A stretch of DNA of 37,212 nt from NCBI GenBank assembly GCA_019745505.1, contig JAIETE010000177.1, forward strand, positions 1 through 37,212, written 5' to 3'. Position 1 is the stretch's first letter, and the number at the start of each line of letters is the position of its first letter. The DNA is from Candidatus Obscuribacterales bacterium (GTDB taxonomy: Bacteria > Cyanobacteriota > Vampirovibrionia > Obscuribacterales > Obscuribacteraceae). This document shows, one piece after another, positions 9,001 to 17,612 of this stretch. The notes under the pieces were generated by a model. That model worked only from the letters and a program-made list of their open reading frames with translations. It did not search any database and was not told the DNA's origin. The position numbers and the translations under genes were made by a program.

Positions 9001-9246
9001 TCAGTCCTTCGGCAATGCCAGGGCCAGGATGATGTAGATGAGCAGCGCGCTGCCGAAACTGCACAGGAGCATGATGATGGCGATGAAGCGGAAAAGCCCC
9101 TCGCCCACTCCGAAATGCCGCGCCAACCCGCCGCAGACTCCTGCGAGGGGGGCATTGCGGGTGCGGCGAGCACCCGAGTTGGCGAGCAGAATGGCGATCA
9201 CGACGAGGACAATGATGCCCCCGAGTCCAAAACCTGCGAATTCCAT
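9001..9246 (-). CDS. PspC-domain membrane protein
   Basis: This is an 81-aa protein with a hydrophobic N-terminal helix (about 8-23), then a PspC domain (RNAPLAGVCGGLARHFGVGEG at about 30-50) and a second membrane helix to the conserved end LALPKD. PspC proteins act at the inner membrane in phage-shock and envelope-stress responses, but no pspA, pspB or pspF is in the window. A much longer open frame runs upstream to 9657; the true start is ATG 9246, with AAGGAGA at ideal distance. It is the last gene of a minus-strand series. A second PspC gene is at 17220. Confidence 0.88.
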   Translation of the reverse strand: MEFAGFGLGGIIVLVVIAILLANSGARRTRNAPLAGVCGGLARHFGVGEGLFRFIAIIMLLCSFGSALLIYIILALALPKD

Positions 9247-9331
9247 AATGAGTCTCCTTGAATGACCGATGCCGCGCTGTACCTCTACAGCACGGACGTT
9301 GGGGTTATGAGCCTGCTTGTCGCTCAGGCGT

Positions 9332-9922
9332 TTAACGCCAGGCGCGATACTTCTCGTTGATGCGATGCTCGTACGTCTCGAGATCGCGCCGGTTGATGCG
9401 ATGGACGACGTATACATAGCCCGCCCCATGCGGGACGGCAACCGCCGTCGACTGCACACCGGCAACGTGACCGATGTCGCCGATGCATTTCTGCATGTGC
9501 TTGAGCAGCCACTGGCCGCCCTCGGTGAAACTGCCTGACTCGAGCGCCGCGTAAATGTGCGCGGCGCCGAATTCTCCTTCGCCGCGCGTGTCGAGGCGCT
9601 CGAAGTTCTCGCGGCCGAACTTGGCGACGGTGGATGCCATCTTGAGCTGCTCGGCAATGTCGCGAGCCATCATTTCCGCCCAGCGATAGGCGATGCCGCC
9701 TGCCACCAGCATGGAAGCGAGGATCGTGAAGGCCACCGAAGTGCTCAGAACGAAAGTCCAGGCGTAGCCGGCCAGGGCTCCGATGACGACAGTTGCCGCC
9801 ACCGCATACATGACCATCTTCTTGCCGCGCGGACGCGCCATCTCGGTCACCAGAACCGCCGTCAGGAAGTTCTGAATGACAAGGAAGAAGAGCGCGATGA
9901 AGGGTACGAGGGGTCCGTTCAT
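9332..9922 (-). CDS. two-helix membrane protein of unknown function
   Basis: This 196-aa protein has two or three N-terminal membrane helices (about 5-27, 36-57 and 61-77). A soluble C-terminal domain of about 115 residues follows, starting with a helix (MMARDIAEQLKMASTVAKFGRENFERL). The family is not recognised. The later GIQ-like segment (VAGVQSTAVAVPHGAGYVYV) suggests a small beta sheet. The start ATG 9922 is preceded by AGGAGG seven bases away. It lies between the ClpP-like gene and the PspC gene on the same strand and may be cotranscribed with PspC, 85 bases downstream. Confidence 0.75.
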   Translation of the reverse strand: MNGPLVPFIALFFLVIQNFLTAVLVTEMARPRGKKMVMYAVAATVVIGALAGYAWTFVLSTSVAFTILASMLVAGGIAYRWAEMMARDIAEQLKMASTVAKFGRENFERLDTRGEGEFGAAHIYAALESGSFTEGGQWLLKHMQKCIGDIGHVAGVQSTAVAVPHGAGYVYVVHRINRRDLETYEHRINEKYRAWR

Positions 9923-9989
9923 GTTGAAACCTCCTATGAACGGGTTGAGATAGTCCGCTTATTTCAGCGGGGTTGAGAAGTTCAGGCTT

Positions 9990-10027
9990 CGGCAGCGCCA
10001 CCACCAGCGATGACAGTAGCGCTGCCG
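9990..10027 (-). other. 9-bp hairpin after the ClpP-like gene
   Basis: CGGCAGCGC (9990-9998) and GCGCTGCCG (10019-10027) form a perfect stem just past the ClpP-like stop. A second small stem, CCGCT/AGCGG, is at 9955-9970. No T-run follows on the minus strand, so this may be an mRNA 3' stabiliser or processing site and not a terminator. Confidence 0.4.
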
Positions 10028-10038
10028 GTCCCGAATCT

Positions 10039-10617
10039 TCATGCGGCCGTCCTGTAGGCCGGCTGGTCCTCGATACGGTCGACCAAACCGTAGTCGTACG
10101 CTTCCTGAGCGGTAAGCCACCAGTCGGCGCCGCCGGAGAGCTGCTTCGCAACGATGCGCGGCGTCAGCTTGGTCTTCACGCCCTGCGTCGCAGCGCTGCG
10201 CTCGCAGAGAATGCCGATCGTCTTCTTCTGAAGGTGCTTCATCCGCTTCAGCTCGCGCTCGAAAGCAGTGATGTTGCCATCACACTTCGAGCTGACCTGA
10301 TGGATGAGCATCTCCGAGTGCTTGCCGATGACGCGCAGGTCAGCCGCCTGAACCAGCCACCCGGCACAGGACGCAGCCCGCCCGTGGATGACGATGGTCA
10401 GGAAGTGACCGAGCGAACGCAGATGCGTGAACGTCTCGAAGAGATGCTCTGCGTCGGCGATGTTGCCACCACCGGAATGCAGATTGATCCGCAGCGGCTT
10501 GAACTTGTTGCCGGCGGTATTCGACCAGTTGTAGAGCTCAATGGCAAAGCTGCGAGCCGCCTGAGCGTCGATATTGAGACCGAACACGAAGTTGGTCTCG
10601 TCTTTGACTTGCATCAT
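10039..10617 (-). CDS. divergent ClpP-family serine protease
   Basis: This is a 192-aa ClpP-fold peptidase. The catalytic triad can be aligned: Ser83 in HGRAASCAGW, His106 in EMLIHQ and Asp165 in GGADWWLTAQEA, followed by YGLVDRI as in true ClpP. The oxyanion segment reads NLHSGGGN instead of NSPGGxV. The usual ClpP N-terminal propeptide and loop are missing, and the C-terminal tail is short. It is closer to the divergent phage/Tll-type ClpP-like proteases than to housekeeping ClpP. Substrates would need an AAA+ partner: the ClpX-like protein at 21772 is the only candidate in the window. The start uses the first of two ATGs, with AAGGTG six bases upstream. Confidence 0.85.
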   Translation of the reverse strand: MMQVKDETNFVFGLNIDAQAARSFAIELYNWSNTAGNKFKPLRINLHSGGGNIADAEHLFETFTHLRSLGHFLTIVIHGRAASCAGWLVQAADLRVIGKHSEMLIHQVSSKCDGNITAFERELKRMKHLQKKTIGILCERSAATQGVKTKLTPRIVAKQLSGGADWWLTAQEAYDYGLVDRIEDQPAYRTAA

Positions 10618-10877
10618 GATTACACCTTCGCTTTCACATAGATGAGGCCGCTCCCATTCACTTCCGGGAACAGCCGACTAGAGACAGCACCAACCGCGGT
10701 GCCATGCGCGAGGGAACAAAGGTGTCTTGCGGAAGACCGATGAAGGAATTCCGTACGACTACGGTTGCCTCTCGAGGAGATAACGCGCTAGCGAGAAAGA
10801 CGCTTGCGCAAATAGTTTTCGAGTCTGACCCTTGTTGGGGTTGTTGACCCTGCTCGCCCTTGCAGGCAAGACTTGTG

Positions 10878-11099
10878 TCAGCCGCCGAAAGCGGGCATCA
10901 CGAACATGAAGTAGAGCGTGATGAACGCAGTGAAGCTGACGAGAGTGATGGCAAGGCTGAGCAGGACCAGCGAAGCCTTCGAGATGAGCCGGGCGAAGAA
11001 AGTCCCCTTCTCCTCAGCCCATTCGAAGACCTTGAACTGGACATAGACCCAACCTGCGCAGAGGATTGCGCCGACCGCGCAATAGAGCAGAGTCTCCAT
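10878..11099 (-). CDS. small two-helix membrane protein
   Basis: This 73-aa protein has two membrane helices (about 3-22 and 43-70) separated by a short charged loop (FEWAEEKGTFFARLISK). The family is not known. The frame is open further upstream to 11186, but the ATG at 11099 has GGAGGAG at ideal distance and is chosen. It lies 109 bases downstream of glpD on the same strand. A 5-bp hairpin (TGACA/TGTCA, 11171-11185) lies in that gap. Confidence 0.7.
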   Translation of the reverse strand: METLLYCAVGAILCAGWVYVQFKVFEWAEEKGTFFARLISKASLVLLSLAITLVSFTAFITLYFMFVMPAFGG

Positions 11100-11208
11100 A
11101 ACTCCTCCACGCCGGGAAACTGCATCCCAGCGCCAAGCCGAAGACAGCTGGCTGACCAGCCGCCCCAGCCTGACAGTTTTTGTCACGACCGTTTGCGTTG
11201 CGGGCCGC

Positions 11209-12843
11209 TCAGAGCACGGACGCCACGAATTCGGTCACCATACGTTCGCGAGTGACGCCGTCCCAGCCAAGCAGTCTGGCCATGAGTTGCGACACCTTGT
11301 CCGCGGACGCCTTCGCTTCCTCGGCATCGGTGATGGACAACCGAATGCGGCGAGCCAGAACATCGTCCAGCGTGACCGCAGATTCGTAGCCCACCGCGTA
11401 AGCCACCTGGGCAAGAATGTACGGATGCGATGGCGAGATGGACTCCGCCAGCTCGGGATACTCGCTCGCCAGAGCAACGACTTCCATCGCGCGGCGTCCA
11501 TACATCTGCAGCAGCACATCGGCGGTGGCACCCGAGATTCTCACTCGGCTCGCCATGGCGCGGAAGACTTCTTTGATTTCTTCCATGTTGCGCACCTCGC
11601 CTTCCCAGCCGCCCAACATGAGCTTTTCGGTCACGCACTTGCCGGCTTCGATGCCGTCGAGGCGCAACTGTCGAGCAACCAGGTCGACCGTTTCCTCCGC
11701 CATCGGGCGGTAGGTGGTCAGCTTGCCGCCGGCGATTGTGATAAGACCGTCTTCGGAGAGCTTGAGGCTGTGTTTGCGAGAGACTTTCGTCGTCCCGCCC
11801 GCCTTGCTGTCCGAGATCAGCGGCCGGAGCCCGGCGAACTTGCCGGTCACATCCGCTGGCGTCAGCTTGACGCCGGGGAATTGCTCGTTGACCGCGTCGA
11901 GGATGTATTGCACCTCGTCGTCTTCGACCGTGAGCTTGTCGAAGTCACCCCGGAAAGGGGTGTCGGTCGTGCCGATCAGCACGGAGTCGTACCACGGCAC
12001 CGCGAAACAGAAGCGCCCATCGGCCCCGGTCGGAACCAGAAGAGCAGCCTTGAGCGGCAGCCTGTCGTACTTGATCGTGAAGTGCACACCTTTGGCGGGC
12101 GCGACGCTGACATTGGCCTTGCCGGACAACTCCTGCGTCTTCTGCGTCCATACGCCGGTGGCATTGACGACGACCTTGCCGTGAATGGTCACGGTGTCGC
12201 CGCCGCAAAGCGCGTCAACAACCTGTACGCCACGCACTGCACCACGGTCTCGCACGAATCGCACGACCTCTGTGTAGTTGCGCGCCAGGCAGCCGTTCTG
12301 CGCAGCCGACCGAATCACCTCGAGGGTGTGGCGAGCGTCGTCCGTGCGGCAGTCATAGTAGAGCAAACCACCGCCGAGACCCTGAGCACGAATGCCCGGG
12401 CAAAGACTGTTGATTTCGCCCGGCTTGATGCGTCGGTGAAAACGCTTGCCGATCAGCCCAGCCATCCCATCGTAGACCCAGAGGCCAGCTTCCCACTTCA
12501 AGTTGTTGAAGAAGTTTTGCCGGTAGCAGGGAATGATGAAGGGCAGCCAGTGCACCATATGCGGTGCGATGCGCTCCTGCACAATCCGTTCGGTCACTGA
12601 TTCGTAAACCACGCCGAACTGGAGATTCGCCAGGTAGCGAAGTCCGCCGTGGATGAGTTTGGTCGACTTGCTCGATGTGCCGGAAGCAAAGTCGCCTTTC
12701 TCGAGAAGAAGCACCGACAAACCGCGAGAAGCAGCGTCTTGCGCCACTCCTGCTCCGGTGATGCCGCCGCCGACAACGATTACATCGAAATGCTTACCCG
12801 ATAGTTCGGATAGCGGCATTCGTCGAAGAATGCTTGTTTCCAT
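11209..12843 (-). CDS. glpD: aerobic glycerol-3-phosphate dehydrogenase
   Basis: This 544-aa FAD enzyme oxidises sn-glycerol-3-phosphate to dihydroxyacetone phosphate and passes electrons to the quinone pool at the inner membrane. The dinucleotide-binding motif GGGITGAG is at residues 25-32. The family blocks TSSKSTKLIHGGLRYL and GKLTTYRPMAEE are present, as is the C-terminal DAO_C domain. Length is as expected. ATG 12843 has AAGGA seven bases upstream. No glpK or glpF lies near, so glycerol uptake must be coded elsewhere. A 437-aa open frame on the opposite strand is a codon-bias shadow. Confidence 0.95.
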   Translation of the reverse strand: METSILRRMPLSELSGKHFDVIVVGGGITGAGVAQDAASRGLSVLLLEKGDFASGTSSKSTKLIHGGLRYLANLQFGVVYESVTERIVQERIAPHMVHWLPFIIPCYRQNFFNNLKWEAGLWVYDGMAGLIGKRFHRRIKPGEINSLCPGIRAQGLGGGLLYYDCRTDDARHTLEVIRSAAQNGCLARNYTEVVRFVRDRGAVRGVQVVDALCGGDTVTIHGKVVVNATGVWTQKTQELSGKANVSVAPAKGVHFTIKYDRLPLKAALLVPTGADGRFCFAVPWYDSVLIGTTDTPFRGDFDKLTVEDDEVQYILDAVNEQFPGVKLTPADVTGKFAGLRPLISDSKAGGTTKVSRKHSLKLSEDGLITIAGGKLTTYRPMAEETVDLVARQLRLDGIEAGKCVTEKLMLGGWEGEVRNMEEIKEVFRAMASRVRISGATADVLLQMYGRRAMEVVALASEYPELAESISPSHPYILAQVAYAVGYESAVTLDDVLARRIRLSITDAEEAKASADKVSQLMARLLGWDGVTRERMVTEFVASVL

Positions 12844-13527
12844 GCCGCGTGTCCTTAGTTAGCCAATGGTTCATGAGTTCAGCCCATGCCGAAAAAACTC
12901 TGCCAGAGTTTTAAGCCTCGAAAGTTAGTCGTTGTGCGCTCTATAACCTTTTAGAGGTTAAACGCACTCGGAAAAGCTAATGAGACTAAGTTTTCGGGAT
13001 TCGCAGAACTAAACAAGAGGGAAAAAGTATTGAATGACGGTTCAAACGTTAAAGAAAGCGACTATTTGATGTCGAGAGAAGGTTTCGGATTATGATCAAA
13101 ACCTTAAGGGATTTAGCCACGCCCGCGACGTTACTCTTCGCGCCGTTAGCACAGCGATGCGAGCTAAAACTCCCTGGCAACCCATATTTGCCAGTTCTTA
13201 GCCAAGTTCCGCAGGGGAAAGCTTGAAGCCAGAGCCTGGTCAAGTTTATGGTTGCTGAGTCTTTCTTTTCCCCTTATTTCAGCTCTCGCACCCCCGAAGT
13301 TCTTTCTCCACACATGACCCCATCAGCATTCCGCCTTTTCCAAGAGGCTAATTGCCGTCCGGTCATTTGCGTTGCGTGAACTTAAGCGTGGCTTAGTCAG
13401 GTGGAAGAAAGTAAGACTGTCTCGTAGTACGATGCCAGTTCGCCGACACAACGCTTCGGAGCTCTCCTTCTCGAAGCATCGGCGCCCGGAGCGCTCACGA
13501 CGCTCGAAAAGTTCAAATGGTGGACCT
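12844..13527. other. 684-base divergent intergenic region with a hairpin
   Basis: No convincing gene is seen here between glpD and the copper ATPase. A two-part inverted repeat is at 12934-12967: GTGCG with CGCAC outside, and TAACCT with AGGTTA around a TTTAG loop inside. A palindrome CCTTAAGG is at 13102-13109. Open frames at 13049-13243 (minus) and upstream of 13528 (plus) have no family features or good ribosome sites. The length leaves room for regulatory RNA or long leaders, but I recognise no riboswitch. Confidence 0.4.
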
Positions 13528-16263
13528 ATGACTACAACTCATGCCATTGACCCAATCTGCAAGATGAAGGTCAATCCTGCCACCGCCGCAGGTTCTTTCG
13601 AACACGAAGGAATCACCTATTACTTCTGCAATCTTCGCTGCCGGGACAAGTTCTCCGCCGACCCCAACAAGTATCTGGCGCCCGCAGTTCAAAACCCTGC
13701 ACCTCAACCGGCCCAGGCAATCATCCCGGTCGTCCTCGAGCTCAAGCCTGCAAAGGCAGAAGGGTCTTGCTGCTCGCACGAGAAAAAGTTCCAGGTCTGG
13801 CGGCAGGATGACAACGGCAACAAGTTTCTCGTCGAAAAACACGAGACACGCGAAGCCGCCGAAACATCTGCCCAAAGTCTCACAGACCGCGGGCATAAGC
13901 AGCTCTACTGGGTGCAGGAAGACGATGCCGAGATGCCGGTTGCGCACCCTGGTCAGCAGGAGCATCTGGACCCGGTCTGCGGCATGACCGTGCAGGCTGA
14001 CTCTGCCGCCGCAGAATACATGCATGAAGGCAAGAAGTACTATTTCTGCGCAGTCCGCTGCATGCAGAAATTTCAAGCCGCTCCCGACAAGTATCTGCAT
14101 CCTGAACTGCAACCGCAAGAACCAATAGCGGCAGGCACTACATTCATCTGCCCGATGGACCCGGAAATTGTCAGCGACAAGCCCGGCTCCTGCCCCAAGT
14201 GCGGCATGGCACTCGAACCGATGATGCCGACGCTGGATGACACGGAAAGTCCGGAGCTGACAGACATGCTCAGACGTTTCTGGGTGTGCCTGCTACTGAC
14301 CCTGCCTGTCTTCGCCCTGGGGATGTCAGCGATGGTCCCATCCCTCGAGACCACAGTTCACAACCTGCTGCCGCACGGAGCCGTCAACTGGATTCAGCTG
14401 GCTCTTTCAGCGCCGGTCGTGCTCTGGGGCGGCTGGCCGTTTTTCGCTCGCGCCAAAGACTCGATAGTCAATCGCAGCCCCAACATGTTCACGCTTGTCG
14501 CCATGGGCACCGGCGTAGCATTCGGGTACAGCCTCGTCGCCACTCTCTTCCCGCACCTTCTGCCGCCTTCCATGGCTATGGAGAACGGCTCGCCCTACGT
14601 CTACTTCGAGGCTGCCGCAGTCATCACCACACTGGTTCTGCTCGGTCAAGTTCTCGAATTGAAAGCAAGAGCGCGCACCTCCGATGCCATCAAGTCGCTG
14701 CTCTCACTGGCGCCGAAAACCGCCAGACGCCTGAACAGCGATGGAACGGAAAACGAAGTCGAACTCAGCCTCGTGGTGAAGGGCGACCGCCTGAGAGTCA
14801 GACCGGGTGAAAAAATCCCTGTCGACGGAACCATCCTGGAAGGCTCGAGCGCGGTGGACGAGTCGGCGATGACCGGGGAGTCGGTTCCTGTTGCCAGGCA
14901 AACAGGAGATGCGGTCATCGGCGGAACTGTCAACGGCACAGGCAGCTTCATCCTGCGTGCCGACAGAGTCGGTCAAGAGACCGTGCTCAGCCAGATTGTG
15001 CAGATGGTCGCCGATGCACAACGCAGCCGCGCCCCCATCCAGCAAGTCGCAGACCGTGTCGCGGCATTCTTCGTGCCCGCCGTCATCGCCGTAGCGGCCG
15101 TCACGTTCGCCGTCTGGGCTATGATGGGACCGGCGCCACAACTGGCACATGCCCTGTTGAACGCCATCGCCGTGCTGATTATCGCCTGCCCCTGCGCGCT
15201 TGGTCTGGTCACGCCCATGTCCGTCATGGTCGCCACCGGCCGTGGTGCGCTCGCCGGCATCTTGATCCGCAAGGCAGAGGCCCTCGAGGCGCTCGAGAAA
15301 TGCGATACTCTCGTGCTGGACAAAACCGGCACTCTCACCGTCGGTCGGCCTACCTTAGAGAAGGTGACGGCGGTAAACGGCTTCAGCGAAGAGGAGCTTC
15401 TGCTTCTGGCCGCAAGCCTCGAGCAGCCGAGCGAACATTCGCTGGCCAGAGCGATTCTGGAGGGTGCATCGGCAAGAGGCATTCAGCCTGAACCGGTGTC
15501 CGACTTCCGGGCGGTCGCCGGCAAGGGCATCGAAGCACGGATGTCCGGAACAAAGCTTGCTCTGGGCAGCTCGCGTTTCATGACCGACGAAGGTGTGAAC
15601 ATCGATGCTGTGGCACAGGCGGCCGAAGAGATGCGCGCACTGGGACAGACGGTTATATTCGTCGCGCGCGACGGAAAGCTGGCAGGAACACTAGCTGTTG
15701 CCGACCCGATCAAGGAAGGCGCGGCCGAGATGATCCGCAAGCTCAAAGAGGACGAGCGCCTTAAGATAGTCATGCTCACCGGCGACAACAAAGCAACGGC
15801 AATGGCCGTGGCTCGCCGGCTCGGCATCGACGAGGTGGAAGCAGAAGTGCTGCCCAAAGACAAAGCCGACTGCGTCGCGCGCTTGAAGGCGCAAGGGCGA
15901 CGCGTGGCGATGGCGGGCGACGGCATCAATGATGCTCCAGCTCTTGCCGGAGCCGATGTCGGCATCGCCATGGGCAACGGCACCGACGTGGCCATCGAGA
16001 GCGCAGGCATTGTGCTCTTGCGCGGAGAACTGTCCGGGCTGCTGAAAGCCCGTAAACTGAGCCGTGCCATGGTGGCAAACATCCGCCAGAACCTCTGGCT
16101 GGCTTTCGGCTACAATTCGCTGGCCGTGCCCATTGCAGCAGGTGTTCTCTATCCTGTATTCGGGCTGCTGCTCAATCCCATGATCGCAAGCGCCGCAATG
16201 AGCTTGAGCTCCGTTTCGGTGATCGCCAACGCGCTGAGATTGAAGTCTCAGAGATTGGACTGA
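13528..16263 (+). CDS. Cu(I)-exporting P1B-type ATPase with YHS domains
   Basis: This is a 911-aa heavy-metal pump. The N-terminus has a YHS domain (about 6-48), an unassigned 50-residue segment (about 85-135), a second YHS domain (about 150-192) and a heavy-metal-binding segment (CPMDPEI...CPKCGM, about 207-232). The ATPase core follows: the TGE-containing actuator loop, the CPC metal site at 554-556, phosphorylated Asp598 in DKTGT and GDGIND at 797-802. The last helices contain YN and MSLSSVSV, the pattern of P1B-1 Cu(I)/Ag(I) exporters. YHS domains replace the common HMA domains. ATG 13528 is chosen because the first YHS motif starts right after it; upstream in-frame codons show no domain. 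No copper regulator is adjacent. Confidence 0.93.
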   Translation: MTTTHAIDPICKMKVNPATAAGSFEHEGITYYFCNLRCRDKFSADPNKYLAPAVQNPAPQPAQAIIPVVLELKPAKAEGSCCSHEKKFQVWRQDDNGNKFLVEKHETREAAETSAQSLTDRGHKQLYWVQEDDAEMPVAHPGQQEHLDPVCGMTVQADSAAAEYMHEGKKYYFCAVRCMQKFQAAPDKYLHPELQPQEPIAAGTTFICPMDPEIVSDKPGSCPKCGMALEPMMPTLDDTESPELTDMLRRFWVCLLLTLPVFALGMSAMVPSLETTVHNLLPHGAVNWIQLALSAPVVLWGGWPFFARAKDSIVNRSPNMFTLVAMGTGVAFGYSLVATLFPHLLPPSMAMENGSPYVYFEAAAVITTLVLLGQVLELKARARTSDAIKSLLSLAPKTARRLNSDGTENEVELSLVVKGDRLRVRPGEKIPVDGTILEGSSAVDESAMTGESVPVARQTGDAVIGGTVNGTGSFILRADRVGQETVLSQIVQMVADAQRSRAPIQQVADRVAAFFVPAVIAVAAVTFAVWAMMGPAPQLAHALLNAIAVLIIACPCALGLVTPMSVMVATGRGALAGILIRKAEALEALEKCDTLVLDKTGTLTVGRPTLEKVTAVNGFSEEELLLLAASLEQPSEHSLARAILEGASARGIQPEPVSDFRAVAGKGIEARMSGTKLALGSSRFMTDEGVNIDAVAQAAEEMRALGQTVIFVARDGKLAGTLAVADPIKEGAAEMIRKLKEDERLKIVMLTGDNKATAMAVARRLGIDEVEAEVLPKDKADCVARLKAQGRRVAMAGDGINDAPALAGADVGIAMGNGTDVAIESAGIVLLRGELSGLLKARKLSRAMVANIRQNLWLAFGYNSLAVPIAAGVLYPVFGLLLNPMIASAAMSLSSVSVIANALRLKSQRLD

Positions 16264-16435
16264 ACCTCGCATTCGCGACGGCGAGTCAATATTCGCTTAT
16301 CAAGTCGCCAGAGCACTTTCAACCGTGCCGCTGGTTCTTGCAGAAACCCCTCATCTTTCGCTCCGGCGAGAAACGCATGCTGCGTTCTCTCGCTTCGCAA
16401 CAGCAAACGAAACTCAAGTTTCAGGAATCAAAACC

Positions 16436-16648
16436 ATGAACTTCCTCTCCAACGTCGCCCAGGCGGGCGCCTTCTCCCTCGTCTTCACCGCGATTGTCCT
16501 GGCCGCCGTGCTGGTCGCTTCGGTGTTTGTCACCAGCGGTCTGGTCGTCGGTCTGCTTCTCACCGGCGGCAACATCTTCGCCGGTTTCGCCGGCATGCTC
16601 GCTTCCACCTGGGGCGGCATGTGGCTGACCAACAAGGTTTGCGGCTAA
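16436..16648 (+). CDS. small glycine-rich membrane protein
   Basis: This 70-aa protein has two hydrophobic helices (about 12-34 and 35-58) with Gly-rich turns and ends in NKVCG. The family is not recognised. The frame is open upstream to 16325, but ATG 16436 begins with a plausible membrane-protein start and has AGGA nearby. It sits 172 bases after the copper ATPase and heads a run of three small membrane genes ending in PspC. Confidence 0.65.
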   Translation: MNFLSNVAQAGAFSLVFTAIVLAAVLVASVFVTSGLVVGLLLTGGNIFAGFAGMLASTWGGMWLTNKVCG

Positions 16649-16658
16649 CCGGCCGCAA

Positions 16659-16790
16659 GCCCGAACGCAAGCACATCTAGTTCGGGCAAAACAGCTCATG
16701 CACTGCGGCCAAACAAGCAGCTGTAACGCTTGCGCCGCAGTGCAGAAGAGCTGACTTCAGCACTGCGCAGAACGCCATGAGCGCTCTGCG
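16659..16790 (+). other. three successive hairpins between small membrane genes
   Basis: GCCCGAA/TTCGGGC (16659-16687), an 11-bp perfect stem TGCACTGCGGC/GCCGCAGTGCA (16699-16744) and CGCAGA/TCTGCG (16766-16790) follow one another in the 166-base gap. None has a T-run, so they may be attenuator, RNA-stability or processing elements. Confidence 0.5.
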
Positions 16791-16814
16791 GCATTTCAAC
16801 AGGGAATCTACGCA

Positions 16815-17156
16815 ATGACTGCGCTGATTATCCTCGCCAATGTCGTTCTTTTCCTAGCCGCTTCCGCGCTGGGCTTTTACATGCTCGGCACGATCGGCGA
16901 CAAACTGATCGGCTTCCAGACGGAAGCACGAGCAATGGTTTTCACCGAGGGCGATCGCAAGTCGCTCTGGCGTTACCGTTGGCTCTCACTCGGCGTAATG
17001 GGCACTTTCACAAAAGGGTCCGGACTGCTCATGCTTCTCATGGGATGGAGCCTGTGGAGCACTTTCGCGCTCGCCCCCACAATCGGCGGCGTGCTCGGAG
17101 TGCTTGTTTGCTACTGGCTCACAGCCGGAAACCTGAAGCCGCATCGCGACAAATAA
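16815..17156 (+). CDS. membrane protein of unknown function
   Basis: This 113-aa protein has an N-terminal membrane helix (about 3-25) and two more (about 56-80 and 83-103). A polar loop (GDKLIGFQTEARAMVFTEGDRKSLWRYRW) lies between them. It resembles no family that I can name. AGGGA lies about nine bases before the ATG. The PspC gene starts 63 bases downstream, so the two are probably cotranscribed. Confidence 0.7.
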   Translation: MTALIILANVVLFLAASALGFYMLGTIGDKLIGFQTEARAMVFTEGDRKSLWRYRWLSLGVMGTFTKGSGLLMLLMGWSLWSTFALAPTIGGVLGVLVCYWLTAGNLKPHRDK

Positions 17157-17219
17157 ACGGCATCGGCATTACGCCTCAACCTCGACTTTTCAGTCGCTCA
17201 ACATTTAAGGTAACTCAAC

Positions 17220-17459
17220 ATGCTAACAGGACTCGCTCTCTTCGCCGTTCTGGCGCTCATTCTCATCGGATTCAGCCGTGCAGGCATTCGTCGCCAGTCG
17301 AGCGACGAAGTGCTTGGTGGCGTCTGCAGTGGCATCGCTCGCCACTTCGGCACGACGCCGAATCTGGTTCGCGTTCTGACTGTTCTGCTCGCGCTCTGCA
17401 CGGGCGGCTCGGTCGTGCTCGCCTACATCCTGCTCTGCATTGTCCTTCCCAAGGACTGA
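17220..17459 (+). CDS. PspC-domain membrane protein, second copy
   Basis: This 79-aa protein has the same layout as the PspC protein at 9001: an N-terminal helix (about 3-19), the PspC core (SSDEVLGGVCSGIARHFGTTPNLVR at 27-51) and a final helix ending in IVLPKD. The two copies share the GVCxGxARHFG core but differ in their N-terminal helices, so they are paralogues and not a recent duplication. TAAGGT precedes the ATG. A strong terminator follows at 17505. Confidence 0.88.
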   Translation: MLTGLALFAVLALILIGFSRAGIRRQSSDEVLGGVCSGIARHFGTTPNLVRVLTVLLALCTGGSVVLAYILLCIVLPKD

Positions 17460-17504
17460 GCGGAGCAGCCAATTCCTGATGCGCAGCACTGCGTATCAAT
17501 TTCG

Positions 17505-17540
17505 AGGCGGGGTGGGCGACGCTCACCCCGCCTTTGCGGA
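17505..17540 (+). terminator. terminator after the second PspC gene
   Basis: AGGCGGGGTG (17505-17514) pairs with CACCCCGCCT (17524-17533) around a 9-base loop that can add a GC/GC pair. Only a short TTT follows, so termination may be partial. Confidence 0.6.
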
Positions 17541-17612
17541 GCGGTAACTGTACCGCGAAAACCCGCGTATTTCGGAGCGATTCTCCTTCTGGTGTAGAGA
17601 AAGGTTCTGCCA

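Noticed and set aside
11287..12600. 437-aa open frame antisense to glpD
   Set aside because: It is a shadow of high GC third positions in glpD; no recognisable domain is present.
13100..13250. Possible riboswitch suggested by CTGGCAACCC near 13170
   Set aside because: The short resemblance to a SAM-I core segment is not backed by the other conserved elements on either strand.
13372..13527. N-terminal extension of the copper ATPase
   Set aside because: The extra 52 residues are Arg/Ser-rich with no domain, and the YHS domain begins right after ATG 13528.
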